Source of the DNA: a bacterium
Lineage (GTDB): Bacteria; Myxococcota_A; Bradymonadia; UBA7976; UBA1532
Assembly: GCA_030427205.1 (NCBI GenBank)
Contig: JAUHXC010000012.1
Coordinates: forward strand, 1-64,000
Direction of reading: 5' to 3'
Length of the DNA: 64,000 nt
The notes beneath the pieces were generated by a model that was not told the DNA's origin, did not search any database, and saw only the letters and a program-made list of their open reading frames with translations. Positions 34,970-44,089 of this stretch are shown piece by piece. Every line of letters begins with the position of its first letter. The first letter of the stretch is position 1. The position numbers and the translations under genes are program-made.

Positions 34970-36127
34970 TCAGGCCCGCGACAGGCGGGGCAGCGCCCCG
35001 TGGGCGGTCCAGCCGAGCGAGGTGGCGCGCGGCTTGGGCCCTTCTGCGGCGAGCACGGCCGCGATGCGCTCGGCGGCCTTGCCATCCCACTTCGCGGGGA
35101 TGCCGAAGGCCGCGGGGTCGGTCTCCATGCCCGCGCGGTACTCGGACCATACCCGGTCGGGGTCGACGCCCGCGAGGCGGTTGGTGCCGATGAGGCAGGT
35201 CGACGGTCGCTCGGTCGACTCGCGCAGGGTGATGCACGGCACCCGCAGGACGGTGGTCTCTTCCTGGATGCCGCCGGAGTCGGTGAGGATGATGCGCGCG
35301 TTGCCGACGAGGTGCAGGAAGTCGAGGTAGCCCATGGGCGGCACGACGGTCACCGTGTCCATCGCGTCGAGGCGGCCCTTGAGGCCGAAGCTCTGCAAGC
35401 GATCGAGCGTGCGCGGGTGGGCCGGGAAGACGATGCGCTGCTCCGCGGCGACCCGCTCGATGACGTCGAGCAGCCCGCCGAGCACCTTCGGATCGTCGAC
35501 GTTGGCCGGGCGGTGCATGGTCAGCGCCGCGTAGCCCCGCGACTCGAGGCCGTGATCGGCCAGGACCGTCGACTTCGCCGCCTTCTGCAGGTTGCGCAGC
35601 AGCGAGTCGATCATGACGTTGCCCACGAAGTGCACGCCCTCGTGGTCCAGCCCTTCGCGGGCGAGGTTGACCAGCCCGCTCTGCTCGCTGACGAACAGCA
35701 GGTCGCTGATCTGGTCGGTCATGACCCGGTTGATCTCTTCGGGCATCGTGCGGTCGAAGCTGCGCAGGCCGGCCTCGACGTGGGCCACCCGGATGCCGAG
35801 CTTCACCGCGACGAGCGCGCACGAGAGCGTCGAGTTGACGTCGCCGACGACGAGCACCAGGTCGGGCGCGTGCGTCTTGCAGACCTCCTCGAAGGCGGTC
35901 ATGACCCGCGCGTGCTGGCTGGCGTGGCCGCCGCCGTGCACGCCGAGGTTGAGGTCGGGGCGCGGGATGCCCAGCTCTTCGAAGAAGAGCGTGCTCATCG
36001 CGTGGTCGTAGTGCTGCCCGGTATGCACCAGCAGCGGCTCGATCTCCGGATGGGCCGGGTAGGCCGCCATCAGCGGGGCGATCTTCATGAAGTTGGGCCG
36101 GGCTCCGACCACGTTGATGATGCGCAT
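34970..36127 (-). CDS. wecB: UDP-N-acetylglucosamine 2-epimerase
   Basis: Interconverts UDP-GlcNAc and UDP-ManNAc for surface polysaccharide synthesis. The 385 residues match the non-hydrolysing WecB/MnaA family. Typical segments are VGARPNFMKIAPL, VHTGQHYD, VVGDVNSTL, HVEAGLRSFDRTMPEEINR, TMHRPANVD and TDSGGIQEE. ATG at 36127 with GGAGG 5 nt upstream. First gene of a two-gene transcript with the glycosyltransferase. Confidence 0.95.
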   Translation of the reverse strand: MRIINVVGARPNFMKIAPLMAAYPAHPEIEPLLVHTGQHYDHAMSTLFFEELGIPRPDLNLGVHGGGHASQHARVMTAFEEVCKTHAPDLVLVVGDVNSTLSCALVAVKLGIRVAHVEAGLRSFDRTMPEEINRVMTDQISDLLFVSEQSGLVNLAREGLDHEGVHFVGNVMIDSLLRNLQKAAKSTVLADHGLESRGYAALTMHRPANVDDPKVLGGLLDVIERVAAEQRIVFPAHPRTLDRLQSFGLKGRLDAMDTVTVVPPMGYLDFLHLVGNARIILTDSGGIQEETTVLRVPCITLRESTERPSTCLIGTNRLAGVDPDRVWSEYRAGMETDPAAFGIPAKWDGKAAERIAAVLAAEGPKPRATSLGWTAHGALPRLSRA

Positions 36128-36324
36128 GGGTGCCTCCGGGTGAGCGCCGAGACGGCGTGTACTGCGATTGGCCTCGGGATTCAAGCCGCGTCTGCGGTCG
36201 AGGTGAGGGTCGGGGCGGGCCGAAGCAATCGATGTGCCATCGGCGGGCCGCGGCCGGGCGGCTGCGGCGGAGGGGCTGTGCTCCAGGCGGGGCGGGTACG
36301 TATGCCCCGCCCGGAACAGAGGGA

Positions 36325-37269
<945 letters not shown>

Positions 37270-37417
37270 GGTGTCGGTCTCCCTCAATCGACATCCACGG
37301 CACGCCGCGCGCCGTGTTCCGCGGGAGTATGAAACACTTGGGGGGATCGGGGCAAAGGGGCCTCGACGTTTCCCCGCGCCGACGACCCTCGAAGCGGAAG
37401 AGCTCGGGGGCGGACGG

Positions 37418-38041
37418 TCACATCGGCGGTTCGGCGGCGCACTGTTCGGCGAAGGCGTCGTCCACGCCGGAGACGACGTCGATGACCCCCGCGCAGTCGG
37501 GCCGACCGCAGAGCGCACCGGCGATCACGCCGGCCATTTCGGCGCATTGCTCGATGCACTGCGCCTCGACCATCGGCCCGCCGCCGCACGGGATACCGGG
37601 GCAGAAATCCGCTGACTCGGCGCAGGTGCCGAGGAACGCACAGGCGAGCGCGCAGTTGTCCTCGGGCGTATCGGCGTCACACATCGGTGCGCCGTCGGGG
37701 GCGATGCAGACCGCCTCGCCTTCGCCCTCGCCCTCGCCCTCGCCTTCACCCTCGCCTTCACCCTCGCCTTCACCCTCGCCCTCGCCCTCGCCCTCGCCTT
37801 CACCCTCGCCCTCGCCTTCGCCCTCGCCTTCACCCTCGCCTTCACCCTCGCCCTCGCCTTCACCCTCACCCTCGCCTTCACCCCCGCCCTCGCCTTCACC
37901 CTCGCCCTCCCCTTCACCCTCGCCCTCGCCCTCGCCGCCTCCGGCATCGATCGCCGTCTCATCCGAAGAGCCCTCGCACCCGGCCAGCGTCATCGTGGCG
38001 AGCAACCCGGGCAACAGCAGGTACAACAGCAGCGACTTCAT
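37418..38041 (-). CDS. Gly-Glu repeat lipoprotein with Cys-rich domain
   Basis: A 207-residue lipoprotein. ATG at 38041, GGAG 5 nt upstream; lipobox LAGC near residue 22. After a short acidic stretch comes a (GE)n spacer of about 75 residues, then one Cys-rich domain of about 85 residues: C-x3-C-x5-C, DFCPG, and four further cysteines ending in FAEQCAAEPPM. The domain is clearly related to that in the upstream haem lipoprotein (same DFCPG and Cys spacing), suggesting duplication. Not a family I recognise. Ten cysteines imply multiple disulphides and an extracellular or periplasmic location. Confidence 0.78.
   Translation of the reverse strand: MKSLLLYLLLPGLLATMTLAGCEGSSDETAIDAGGGEGEGEGEGEGEGEGEGGGEGEGEGEGEGEGEGEGEGEGEGEGEGEGEGEGEGEGEGEGEGEGEGEGEGEGEGEAVCIAPDGAPMCDADTPEDNCALACAFLGTCAESADFCPGIPCGGGPMVEAQCIEQCAEMAGVIAGALCGRPDCAGVIDVVSGVDDAFAEQCAAEPPM
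37707..37937. repeat. Gly-Glu-encoding hexamer repeat, longest tract
   Basis: About 38 units of the 6-bp repeat encoding the (GE)n spacer of the second lipoprotein, with one Gly-Gly interruption. The longest low-complexity tract in the window. Confidence 0.95.
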
Positions 38042-38141
38042 CAGATCTCCCTGGCGGGCTGATGGGCGTATGCCCGCGACGACGCAGTATCGGAGAACCG
38101 GGTGGTGCACGCAAAGCCGAGCCGTCGGGCTCGGCGCAGCG

Positions 38142-41100
38142 TCAGCGGTGAGTCGTCCACCACCCGAGGGCGGCGTCGATGTCATCGGTCTGGGGCGGCG
38201 CGAGCACCGGCGCCGGCGGCAGCGGCAGCATGCCCGCGTCGATGTTCGGGTCGTCGAGGAAGATCACCTCGAAGCCGAGCTTCTTGGTGCTGGTGATCAC
38301 CTCGTCGGGGGTCAGCACCAGCGCCGAGCCCCGGCGGGGGGGCCGGCTCGCCGCCAGCCCCCGACGGGGATCGCTGGTGAGCACCAGCGCCACGGGCGCC
38401 CGCGCACGGGCCGACTCGCGGATGAGATCGCCGGCCTCGCTGGTCTCCTTCTCGGGCAGCTCGAGCCCCACCGCGTCGGTGCCGTTCTGATTGAGACCCA
38501 GCGCCAGCGCGGCGTAGAGCCCGCCGTCCCCCAGTCGATCGGCCTGGGAGTGCTCCCGGGCGGCGAGCAGCAACGCGCTGAGGTTGCGCGCCGTGGGCTC
38601 GGGCGTCAGCCAGTCGGTCACGGTGGCCCCGGCCACGCCGACCAGAGCCGCGATGGCCTCGGCGAACGTGGGCAGCCCGGCCTCGCCGTCGATGACCAGC
38701 AGCCGCAGGCGCGTGCGCAGCGCGCGCCAGGCGACCCGATCGAGGCCCTTGTCGGTGGTGCCGACCGCCAGCGCGTCGGCCAGCTCGTCGCACTTGCGCC
38801 GCAGCGTCTCGCCCCAGCGGGCCAGCGCTTCGGGATCGGTGCCCGGGTTCGCCTGCCGCCGGAAGATCGACGACTTGAGCCGCAGCCGGGGGCACAAGCT
38901 GCGCAGCTCGGACTGCAGGACCCGATTGACCAGGTGGGCGTGCTGCGCCGAGGCCGGGCGGCCGCGCAGGGCGCGCGCCTTGACCAGCGTGGCGGCGATC
39001 TGCAGCGTGCCGATGCCCTCGTCGGGCACCAGCGTGCGCGCCGCGGTCAGCCAGAGGGAGAACTTCTCGATGATGCCCAACCGCTCACGGATGCGCCCGA
39101 CCGCCTCGTCGAGCACCACGCGGGCGTTGGGCGTATCGCCCTCCGCCAGGGCCCGGGCCACCGCGGCCGGCGCCGGAATCGTCGGCACGAGGCCGACACG
39201 GGCCAGCCGCTGCACGCTCAGGGCCCCCTCGCCGATGCCGGCGAGCGCCTCGTCGACTCCTTCCAGGAACCGCGCCGCTTCGGCCGCGTCGATCAGCGGC
39301 CGGCGGGTGCCGATGCCCGAGGTGCGCGGCTCGTCCATCGAGCCGTCCATGGAGCCATCCATCGAGCCATCGGGCTCGCGCGGCACGAGGCTCGAGGTGT
39401 AGGCCCGATACTCGCCGGTCAACGGCAGCGGATCACCCGGGCGCAGCCGCCGCGGCGCCTCCAGGTTGTTGCCGGACGTATTGCCCGCCATCGCCCGAAA
39501 ACGCGCGCCCATCTCATCGGCCGACGGGCGGCCCTGGATGCGGGCCGGCTGCGGGTCGTCGGAGAGGCTCGCCGCCGTCGGCTTGCCTTCGGGGTCGAAC
39601 GCCCAGACCCAGCTGTCGCCGTGGTGGACCACCAGCGGAGCGTCGGGGATGAAGTCGGCCAGCGGCGCGAGCTGCACCGGCAGTCGAGCGACGAGGCCGG
39701 CGCGGCTGCTCATCAGGCCGAGCAGCAGGCTCAGCGACGACCAGATCTTGTCCCGTGCGGCCTGATCGAGCCCGCCCCAGGCGCCGGGATGCAGCAGGTC
39801 GAGGTGGCGGACGAGGTCGTCGACGGTGATGTCGGGATCCTGGCCGGTCTCCCACTGCACCAGCGGCAGCTGCAGCGCCGCGGCCAGCACCCGGGCGAAG
39901 TGACCCCCGCTCATCGGATGGCCGCCCCGCTCGGAGAGCACGACCTCGAGGGCGAGCTGCTGAGCGGCCCGGATGCGCAAGCCGTAGACGCTGCGCGCGG
40001 TCTGCGCGTCGAGCCGGATCGAGCCCAGCCGTCGCTCTTCGAGCATGCGGATCAGCGCCTCGGGGCGCATGCGCGAGGCGTGCAGCAGCGCGTAGCGCAG
40101 GATGGCCTTGTCGAGCCGGGCGTCCGCCGCGGCGGTCTCGGACAGGTCGTCGGGCAGCGCGATGCGGTGGTCGAGATAAGCGTGCAGCGCGGACGGCGCG
40201 TAGCTCACCGAGAGCCGCTCGGTGATCTCGGGCACCCCCTCGGCGAAGTCCGCCTGCTCGGCGACCAGGATCGCGCAGGCCCCGTCGGGCAGATCGGCCA
40301 GCAGGCGGCCGATACGACCCTCGACGGCCGCCGGATCGCGGTGCGCCCGGTCGAGCTCGTCGAGGATGAACACCGGCGCATAACCCACGCTGCGCAGGTC
40401 GTGCATGAAGTGGCGCACCATGTCGATGAGCGCGTCGACGTCGGGCGGACCGTCGGCGACGGCCTCCTGCGCGTGCTCGTCGGGCACCGGCATCGGCTCG
40501 GTGGGGCGCTCGGTCGGCGGCGGCGGGTCGGCCATCGCCGGCAGCGGGTCGAGCTCGATGCCCGGGCCATCCTTGCCGCGGTTGGCCAGGAAGAAGCCCA
40601 GGCCTCCGCCGACGATCCCGCCGACGATGCCGCCGGTCACGCCGTAGTGCAGGCCGAGGCCACCGCCAGCAATGGCCCCGAGCACGACCGCCGAGGGATC
40701 GCCGGTCTCGACCTCTTCGAGGTGGCTCTGCAGCGCGGCGTCGCGCTCGGCGAGCGCGGTGGTCAGCCGACCGACCTCCTCGCGCAGGGCCTCGACGACC
40801 TCGGGATCAACCGACGGGCCGACCTGCTCGATGATCGGGGTCGGCGGCGCCGGCGGGCGCACGCCGCGCAGGCGCACCGCCTGCCACAGCACGCTCGCCT
40901 CGCGGCCCACGCTCTCGTCCTCGTCGTCGTCATCCTCGTCGCCGAAGAGCGAGTAGCGCGGCTCCGCGGCCGAGCGCAGGGTCTTGAGTTCGTCCCGCTC
41001 GGGCACCGCGCGCAGCGCCTGCCGCAGATCGTCGACCGCCGACGCGCGCTCCGCCTCGTCCCCCACCCGCGCCGCGAGGCGCTCGACCAGCTCGTTCAGC

Positions 41101-41483
41101 GCGGCGACGGCCAGGAACCGGGCCACGACGCGCACCTCGTCGAAGCGATCGCCGCCGCTGGTCCACAAGGCGCTGCTGCGGATGTGCACCGGCAGCAGCT
41201 GCACCGGGCGATCGAGCCAGGTCAGCGCGACCATCGCCTGCTCGACGGCGCGATGGACCACCGTGCTGCGGCCCGAGCCCTGCGGACCGAAGATGAGCAG
41301 CGCGTCCCGATCCCGCTCGCCGCGGGCGAAGCGGTCGAGCGCGCGCGCCAGGCGGCGGCCGGACTCGCTGCGCACGAACGGCGCTGGCGGGGGTGGCCGA
41401 TCCGCCCGCAGGTCGGCCCGGGTTCGCGGGCTGAGCGGGGCAGCCGGTCCTTCGGCGATCGCGGTCATCGACGACGAGCGCAT
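38142..41483 (-). CDS. Large P-loop NTPase with glycine-zipper insert, unknown function
   Basis: A 1113-residue protein that I cannot assign. Walker A GPQGSGRS is at 66-73 and Walker B VFILDELD at 371-378, so about 300 residues separate the two. Within that gap lie a highly acidic patch (182-191, EDDDDEDE), a predicted coiled coil (about 225-260), and a hydrophobic Gly-rich segment (266-300) of the glycine-zipper kind that could insert in a membrane. After the ATPase core a winged-helix-like region follows, then a long Ala/Arg-rich helical part (480-1000) with Gly-Ser-Met-Asp repeats near 753-764. The start at 41483 has GGAGG 4 nt upstream. Overall layout suggests a STAND or AAA-like regulatory ATPase anchored at a membrane. 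It has no obvious partner gene. Confidence 0.7.
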   Translation of the reverse strand: MRSSSMTAIAEGPAAPLSPRTRADLRADRPPPPAPFVRSESGRRLARALDRFARGERDRDALLIFGPQGSGRSTVVHRAVEQAMVALTWLDRPVQLLPVHIRSSALWTSGGDRFDEVRVVARFLAVAALNELVERLAARVGDEAERASAVDDLRQALRAVPERDELKTLRSAAEPRYSLFGDEDDDDEDESVGREASVLWQAVRLRGVRPPAPPTPIIEQVGPSVDPEVVEALREEVGRLTTALAERDAALQSHLEEVETGDPSAVVLGAIAGGGLGLHYGVTGGIVGGIVGGGLGFFLANRGKDGPGIELDPLPAMADPPPPTERPTEPMPVPDEHAQEAVADGPPDVDALIDMVRHFMHDLRSVGYAPVFILDELDRAHRDPAAVEGRIGRLLADLPDGACAILVAEQADFAEGVPEITERLSVSYAPSALHAYLDHRIALPDDLSETAAADARLDKAILRYALLHASRMRPEALIRMLEERRLGSIRLDAQTARSVYGLRIRAAQQLALEVVLSERGGHPMSGGHFARVLAAALQLPLVQWETGQDPDITVDDLVRHLDLLHPGAWGGLDQAARDKIWSSLSLLLGLMSSRAGLVARLPVQLAPLADFIPDAPLVVHHGDSWVWAFDPEGKPTAASLSDDPQPARIQGRPSADEMGARFRAMAGNTSGNNLEAPRRLRPGDPLPLTGEYRAYTSSLVPREPDGSMDGSMDGSMDEPRTSGIGTRRPLIDAAEAARFLEGVDEALAGIGEGALSVQRLARVGLVPTIPAPAAVARALAEGDTPNARVVLDEAVGRIRERLGIIEKFSLWLTAARTLVPDEGIGTLQIAATLVKARALRGRPASAQHAHLVNRVLQSELRSLCPRLRLKSSIFRRQANPGTDPEALARWGETLRRKCDELADALAVGTTDKGLDRVAWRALRTRLRLLVIDGEAGLPTFAEAIAALVGVAGATVTDWLTPEPTARNLSALLLAAREHSQADRLGDGGLYAALALGLNQNGTDAVGLELPEKETSEAGDLIRESARARAPVALVLTSDPRRGLAASRPPRRGSALVLTPDEVITSTKKLGFEVIFLDDPNIDAGMLPLPPAPVLAPPQTDDIDAALGWWTTHR
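39331..39370. repeat. 12-bp repeat encoding Gly-Ser-Met-Asp
   Basis: Three tandem 12-bp units in the NTPase gene encode three consecutive GSMD tetrapeptides. Short enough to be a recent slippage event. Confidence 0.75.
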
Positions 41484-41632
41484 GCAGCCTCCATGCAGGG
41501 GGTCGATCTCGATCCGGCACCCTAGCAGATTCAACGCCCGCCCGCCTCTTCGCCGCTCGGCGGTCGATTGTATCCGTCGCGGGCGGTCGGTTATGGTGCC
41601 GCGAACCGGGACGCCAGGAGCCGACGACCGCC

Positions 41633-42652
41633 ATGCTTCACCGCCGCCCCGCCCGCATGCCCGCGACGCTGCTCGCGCTGGGCGTGGCGCTCTGCATGGC
41701 GTCCTGCGGCGACGGATCGGACGTCACGCCCCGCTGGCTGCTCGATCCGAGCGCGCCGCTGCCGCAGTGGCTGTCCGAGGCGGGCGTCTACGCCGATCTG
41801 GCCGCCCTCGAGCCCGCCGGCGCCTGGGTGTCGTACGTGCCGCCCCATGGCCTGTACAGCAACCGCGCCGACAAGGATCGACTGCTGTGGCTGCCGCCCG
41901 AGACCCGGATCGCGACGGCGGACGAGGCCTGGGTCTTTCCCGTCGGCACGGTGCTGATCAAGACCTTCGCCTATCGCCACGTCGAGGGCCGCTTCGGCGA
42001 CGTGGCCGTCGAGACCCGGGTGATCCGCCGACAGCCCGATGGCTGGCAGTATGGGGTCTACCACTGGGACGCCGCCGGTCGGCAGGCGCGCCTGGCCGAC
42101 GCGCGCTGGCCCGAGTCACGCTTTCTGCTCGAAGACGTCAACGGCAGCGACTTCGAGTACGTCATCCCCGGCGAGTTGGACTGTGAGGCGTGCCACGAGA
42201 CCCATACCCAGGCCCCGGTGATCGGGCTCGGGCCGACGAACCTCGATCCGGCGCTGCTCGAGCGCGCCGAGCTCTTCACGACGCCGCCGACGACGACCGC
42301 GCTGCCGGCGCGCGACGCGGTCGAGGAGAAGGCGATGAGCTATATCGTCGGCAACTGTGTGCATTGCCACCACGGTCAGCGGGGCAGCGACAACGCCGCG
42401 TTCGATCTGCGCCCCGAGGCGCTGCTGACCAATACGGTGGGCGTGCCGACGGACAGCTCGGCGTCGGGCGACGGGATCCGCGTGGTGCCGGGCGACGCGG
42501 CGGCCAGCGCGCTGTACGAGGCGGTCGTCGAGGCCTGGAAGCCGGACTACAGCGGAGACTTCAAGCCGATGCCGCCGGTCGGCATCGTGACCGGCGACCA
42601 CGACGCTGCGGCGATCCTCTCCCGCTGGATCGACAGCCTGGAGGCGCCCTGA
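41633..42652 (+). CDS. Dihaem lipoprotein
   Basis: A 339-residue lipoprotein with lipobox MASC near residue 25. Two c-type haem sites: CEACH near 184 and CVHCH near 243, the second followed by another His. The N-terminal half (30-180) is a beta-rich domain with several Trp. Layout matches SO2930-type/DUF1924-like dihaem proteins in other bacteria only loosely. It is followed by a sugar-dehydrogenase-like lipoprotein, so an electron-acceptor role for it is plausible. Confidence 0.75.
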   Translation: MLHRRPARMPATLLALGVALCMASCGDGSDVTPRWLLDPSAPLPQWLSEAGVYADLAALEPAGAWVSYVPPHGLYSNRADKDRLLWLPPETRIATADEAWVFPVGTVLIKTFAYRHVEGRFGDVAVETRVIRRQPDGWQYGVYHWDAAGRQARLADARWPESRFLLEDVNGSDFEYVIPGELDCEACHETHTQAPVIGLGPTNLDPALLERAELFTTPPTTTALPARDAVEEKAMSYIVGNCVHCHHGQRGSDNAAFDLRPEALLTNTVGVPTDSSASGDGIRVVPGDAAASALYEAVVEAWKPDYSGDFKPMPPVGIVTGDHDAAAILSRWIDSLEAP

Positions 42653-42771
42653 AGATGCCGACCGAGCGGCGCCCCGCGTCCATGGGCTGCGTCCGCGGCA
42701 GATCGCTGCCCGGGGCACTATTCACGGGGCGATTCCCGGGGTGGTCAGCGGGCCTGCGCCTTGGCGTGGTG

Positions 42772-44052
42772 ATGCGCGCGGCCACGCTCATGGCGCTGCT
42801 GACGGCGAGCGGATGCGACGATACGTCATCGGCGCCTTTTGATCCGATCGGCCGTCCAGCCGACGCCGCGGTCGCCCCTCAGATGCCGGAGCCGGAGTCG
42901 GATCCGACGCCCGAGCCCGAGCCGGCGCCCGAGCAACCGCTACAGCTCGATTTCGTACCCATCGAGCACGACGCGGGCGCGCTGCGCATCACCGATCTCG
43001 CCTTCCTGCCGGGCACCGACGGTGAGTTCGTCGTGCTCGACAAAGACGGCGACGTCATTCATATGCGGCTGGATGGCGACGGCGCCATCCGCCTCGGCGC
43101 CTTTCGGCTCGACGACGTCTGGAGCGAATCCGACGCCGGCCTCATCAGCGTCGCCGTGGACCCGGACTTCGCGCAGAATCGCTTCATCTACCTCGGCTAC
43201 ACCCCCAGCCGGCAGGCCAGCGTCATCCGACGCTATCGGCTGGCGGGTGACCACGACGCCGTGCCCGCCAGCGCGGTTGATGTCTTCGCGGCCGAGGAGC
43301 CGCGCGCGCCGCGCTCGTGGCACAACATCGGCAAGATGGGCTTCGACGACGACGGGGTGCTGTGGGCGCTCTTCGGCGACAAGGTCATCGACGAGAACGC
43401 CGCCGACCCGCACTCGCCGCTCGGGGCGTTGGTTCGCCTGGTACCTCTGCCCGAGGGCGGCTTCGACGTGCCGCCCGACAACCCGTATCTCGATGGCTCG
43501 GGGCACCCCACCGTGTATGCCAAGGGCTTCCGCTCGCCGTGGACCGGCTTCTGGTGGCGGGGCAGCTTCGTCCTGGGCGACGTGGGCCTCGACCGATTCG
43601 AGGAGATCAACCGGATCGACGCCCCCGGATTGAACTTCGGCTGGCCCGACTTCGAGGGCCCCTGCCCCGCCGGCGATTGCGCGGGCACCGAGCCGCCGTG
43701 GCTGAGCTACGGCCGCGGCGGCAGCGATCGTTTCGTGCTCGACGACCCGCAGGCCACGAGCAGCCGCCTGCGCTCGGTCTGGGTCGCCCCGCCCCGCGCA
43801 ACCGACGCCGGACCCGATCCGTACGACGGGCGCTGGGACGAGGTGATGCTGTTCGGCGACGCCTTCGTGGGCTACGTGCGCGGGCGTTCGATGGGTGGGG
43901 GCGAGAGCTGGCCGGTGGGCCACCTGCACTTCGCGACGGCCTTCGCCACGGGCCCGGACGGATACGTCTACGCCACGGCCCTGGGCACATGGCCGGTGGA
44001 TGCGCCGGTGGTGCCCTCACCGATTCTGCGGGCGGTGCCGACCGAACGCTGA
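42772..44052 (+). CDS. PQQ-dependent sugar dehydrogenase-like lipoprotein
   Basis: A 426-residue beta-propeller protein of the soluble glucose/aldose dehydrogenase family (GSDH/Hhip). Propeller signatures include FLPGTDGEFVVLDKDG near 75, SVAVDPDFAQNRFIYLGYT near 125, WHNIGKMGFDDDGVLWALFGD near 183 and KGFRSPWTGFWW near 247. Lipobox ASGC at residues 12-15 when translation starts at ATG 42772; an upstream in-frame ATG at 42655 gives an overlong leader. A Pro/Glu spacer follows the lipobox. PQQ ligands were not all traced. Probably oxidises a sugar in the periplasm and passes electrons to the preceding haem protein. Confidence 0.82.
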   Translation: MRAATLMALLTASGCDDTSSAPFDPIGRPADAAVAPQMPEPESDPTPEPEPAPEQPLQLDFVPIEHDAGALRITDLAFLPGTDGEFVVLDKDGDVIHMRLDGDGAIRLGAFRLDDVWSESDAGLISVAVDPDFAQNRFIYLGYTPSRQASVIRRYRLAGDHDAVPASAVDVFAAEEPRAPRSWHNIGKMGFDDDGVLWALFGDKVIDENAADPHSPLGALVRLVPLPEGGFDVPPDNPYLDGSGHPTVYAKGFRSPWTGFWWRGSFVLGDVGLDRFEEINRIDAPGLNFGWPDFEGPCPAGDCAGTEPPWLSYGRGGSDRFVLDDPQATSSRLRSVWVAPPRATDAGPDPYDGRWDEVMLFGDAFVGYVRGRSMGGGESWPVGHLHFATAFATGPDGYVYATALGTWPVDAPVVPSPILRAVPTER

Positions 44053-44089
44053 TGTCCGCGGAGTGTTCCGGTGCGCCGCCGGCGGCCGG

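Noticed and set aside
37314..41525. 1403-codon plus-strand frame across the Gly-Glu lipoprotein and NTPase genes
   Set aside because: Composition is Arg/Gln/His/Val-rich as in antisense frames here, it carries no motif, and it covers two real genes with signal peptide, Walker A and Walker B on the minus strand.
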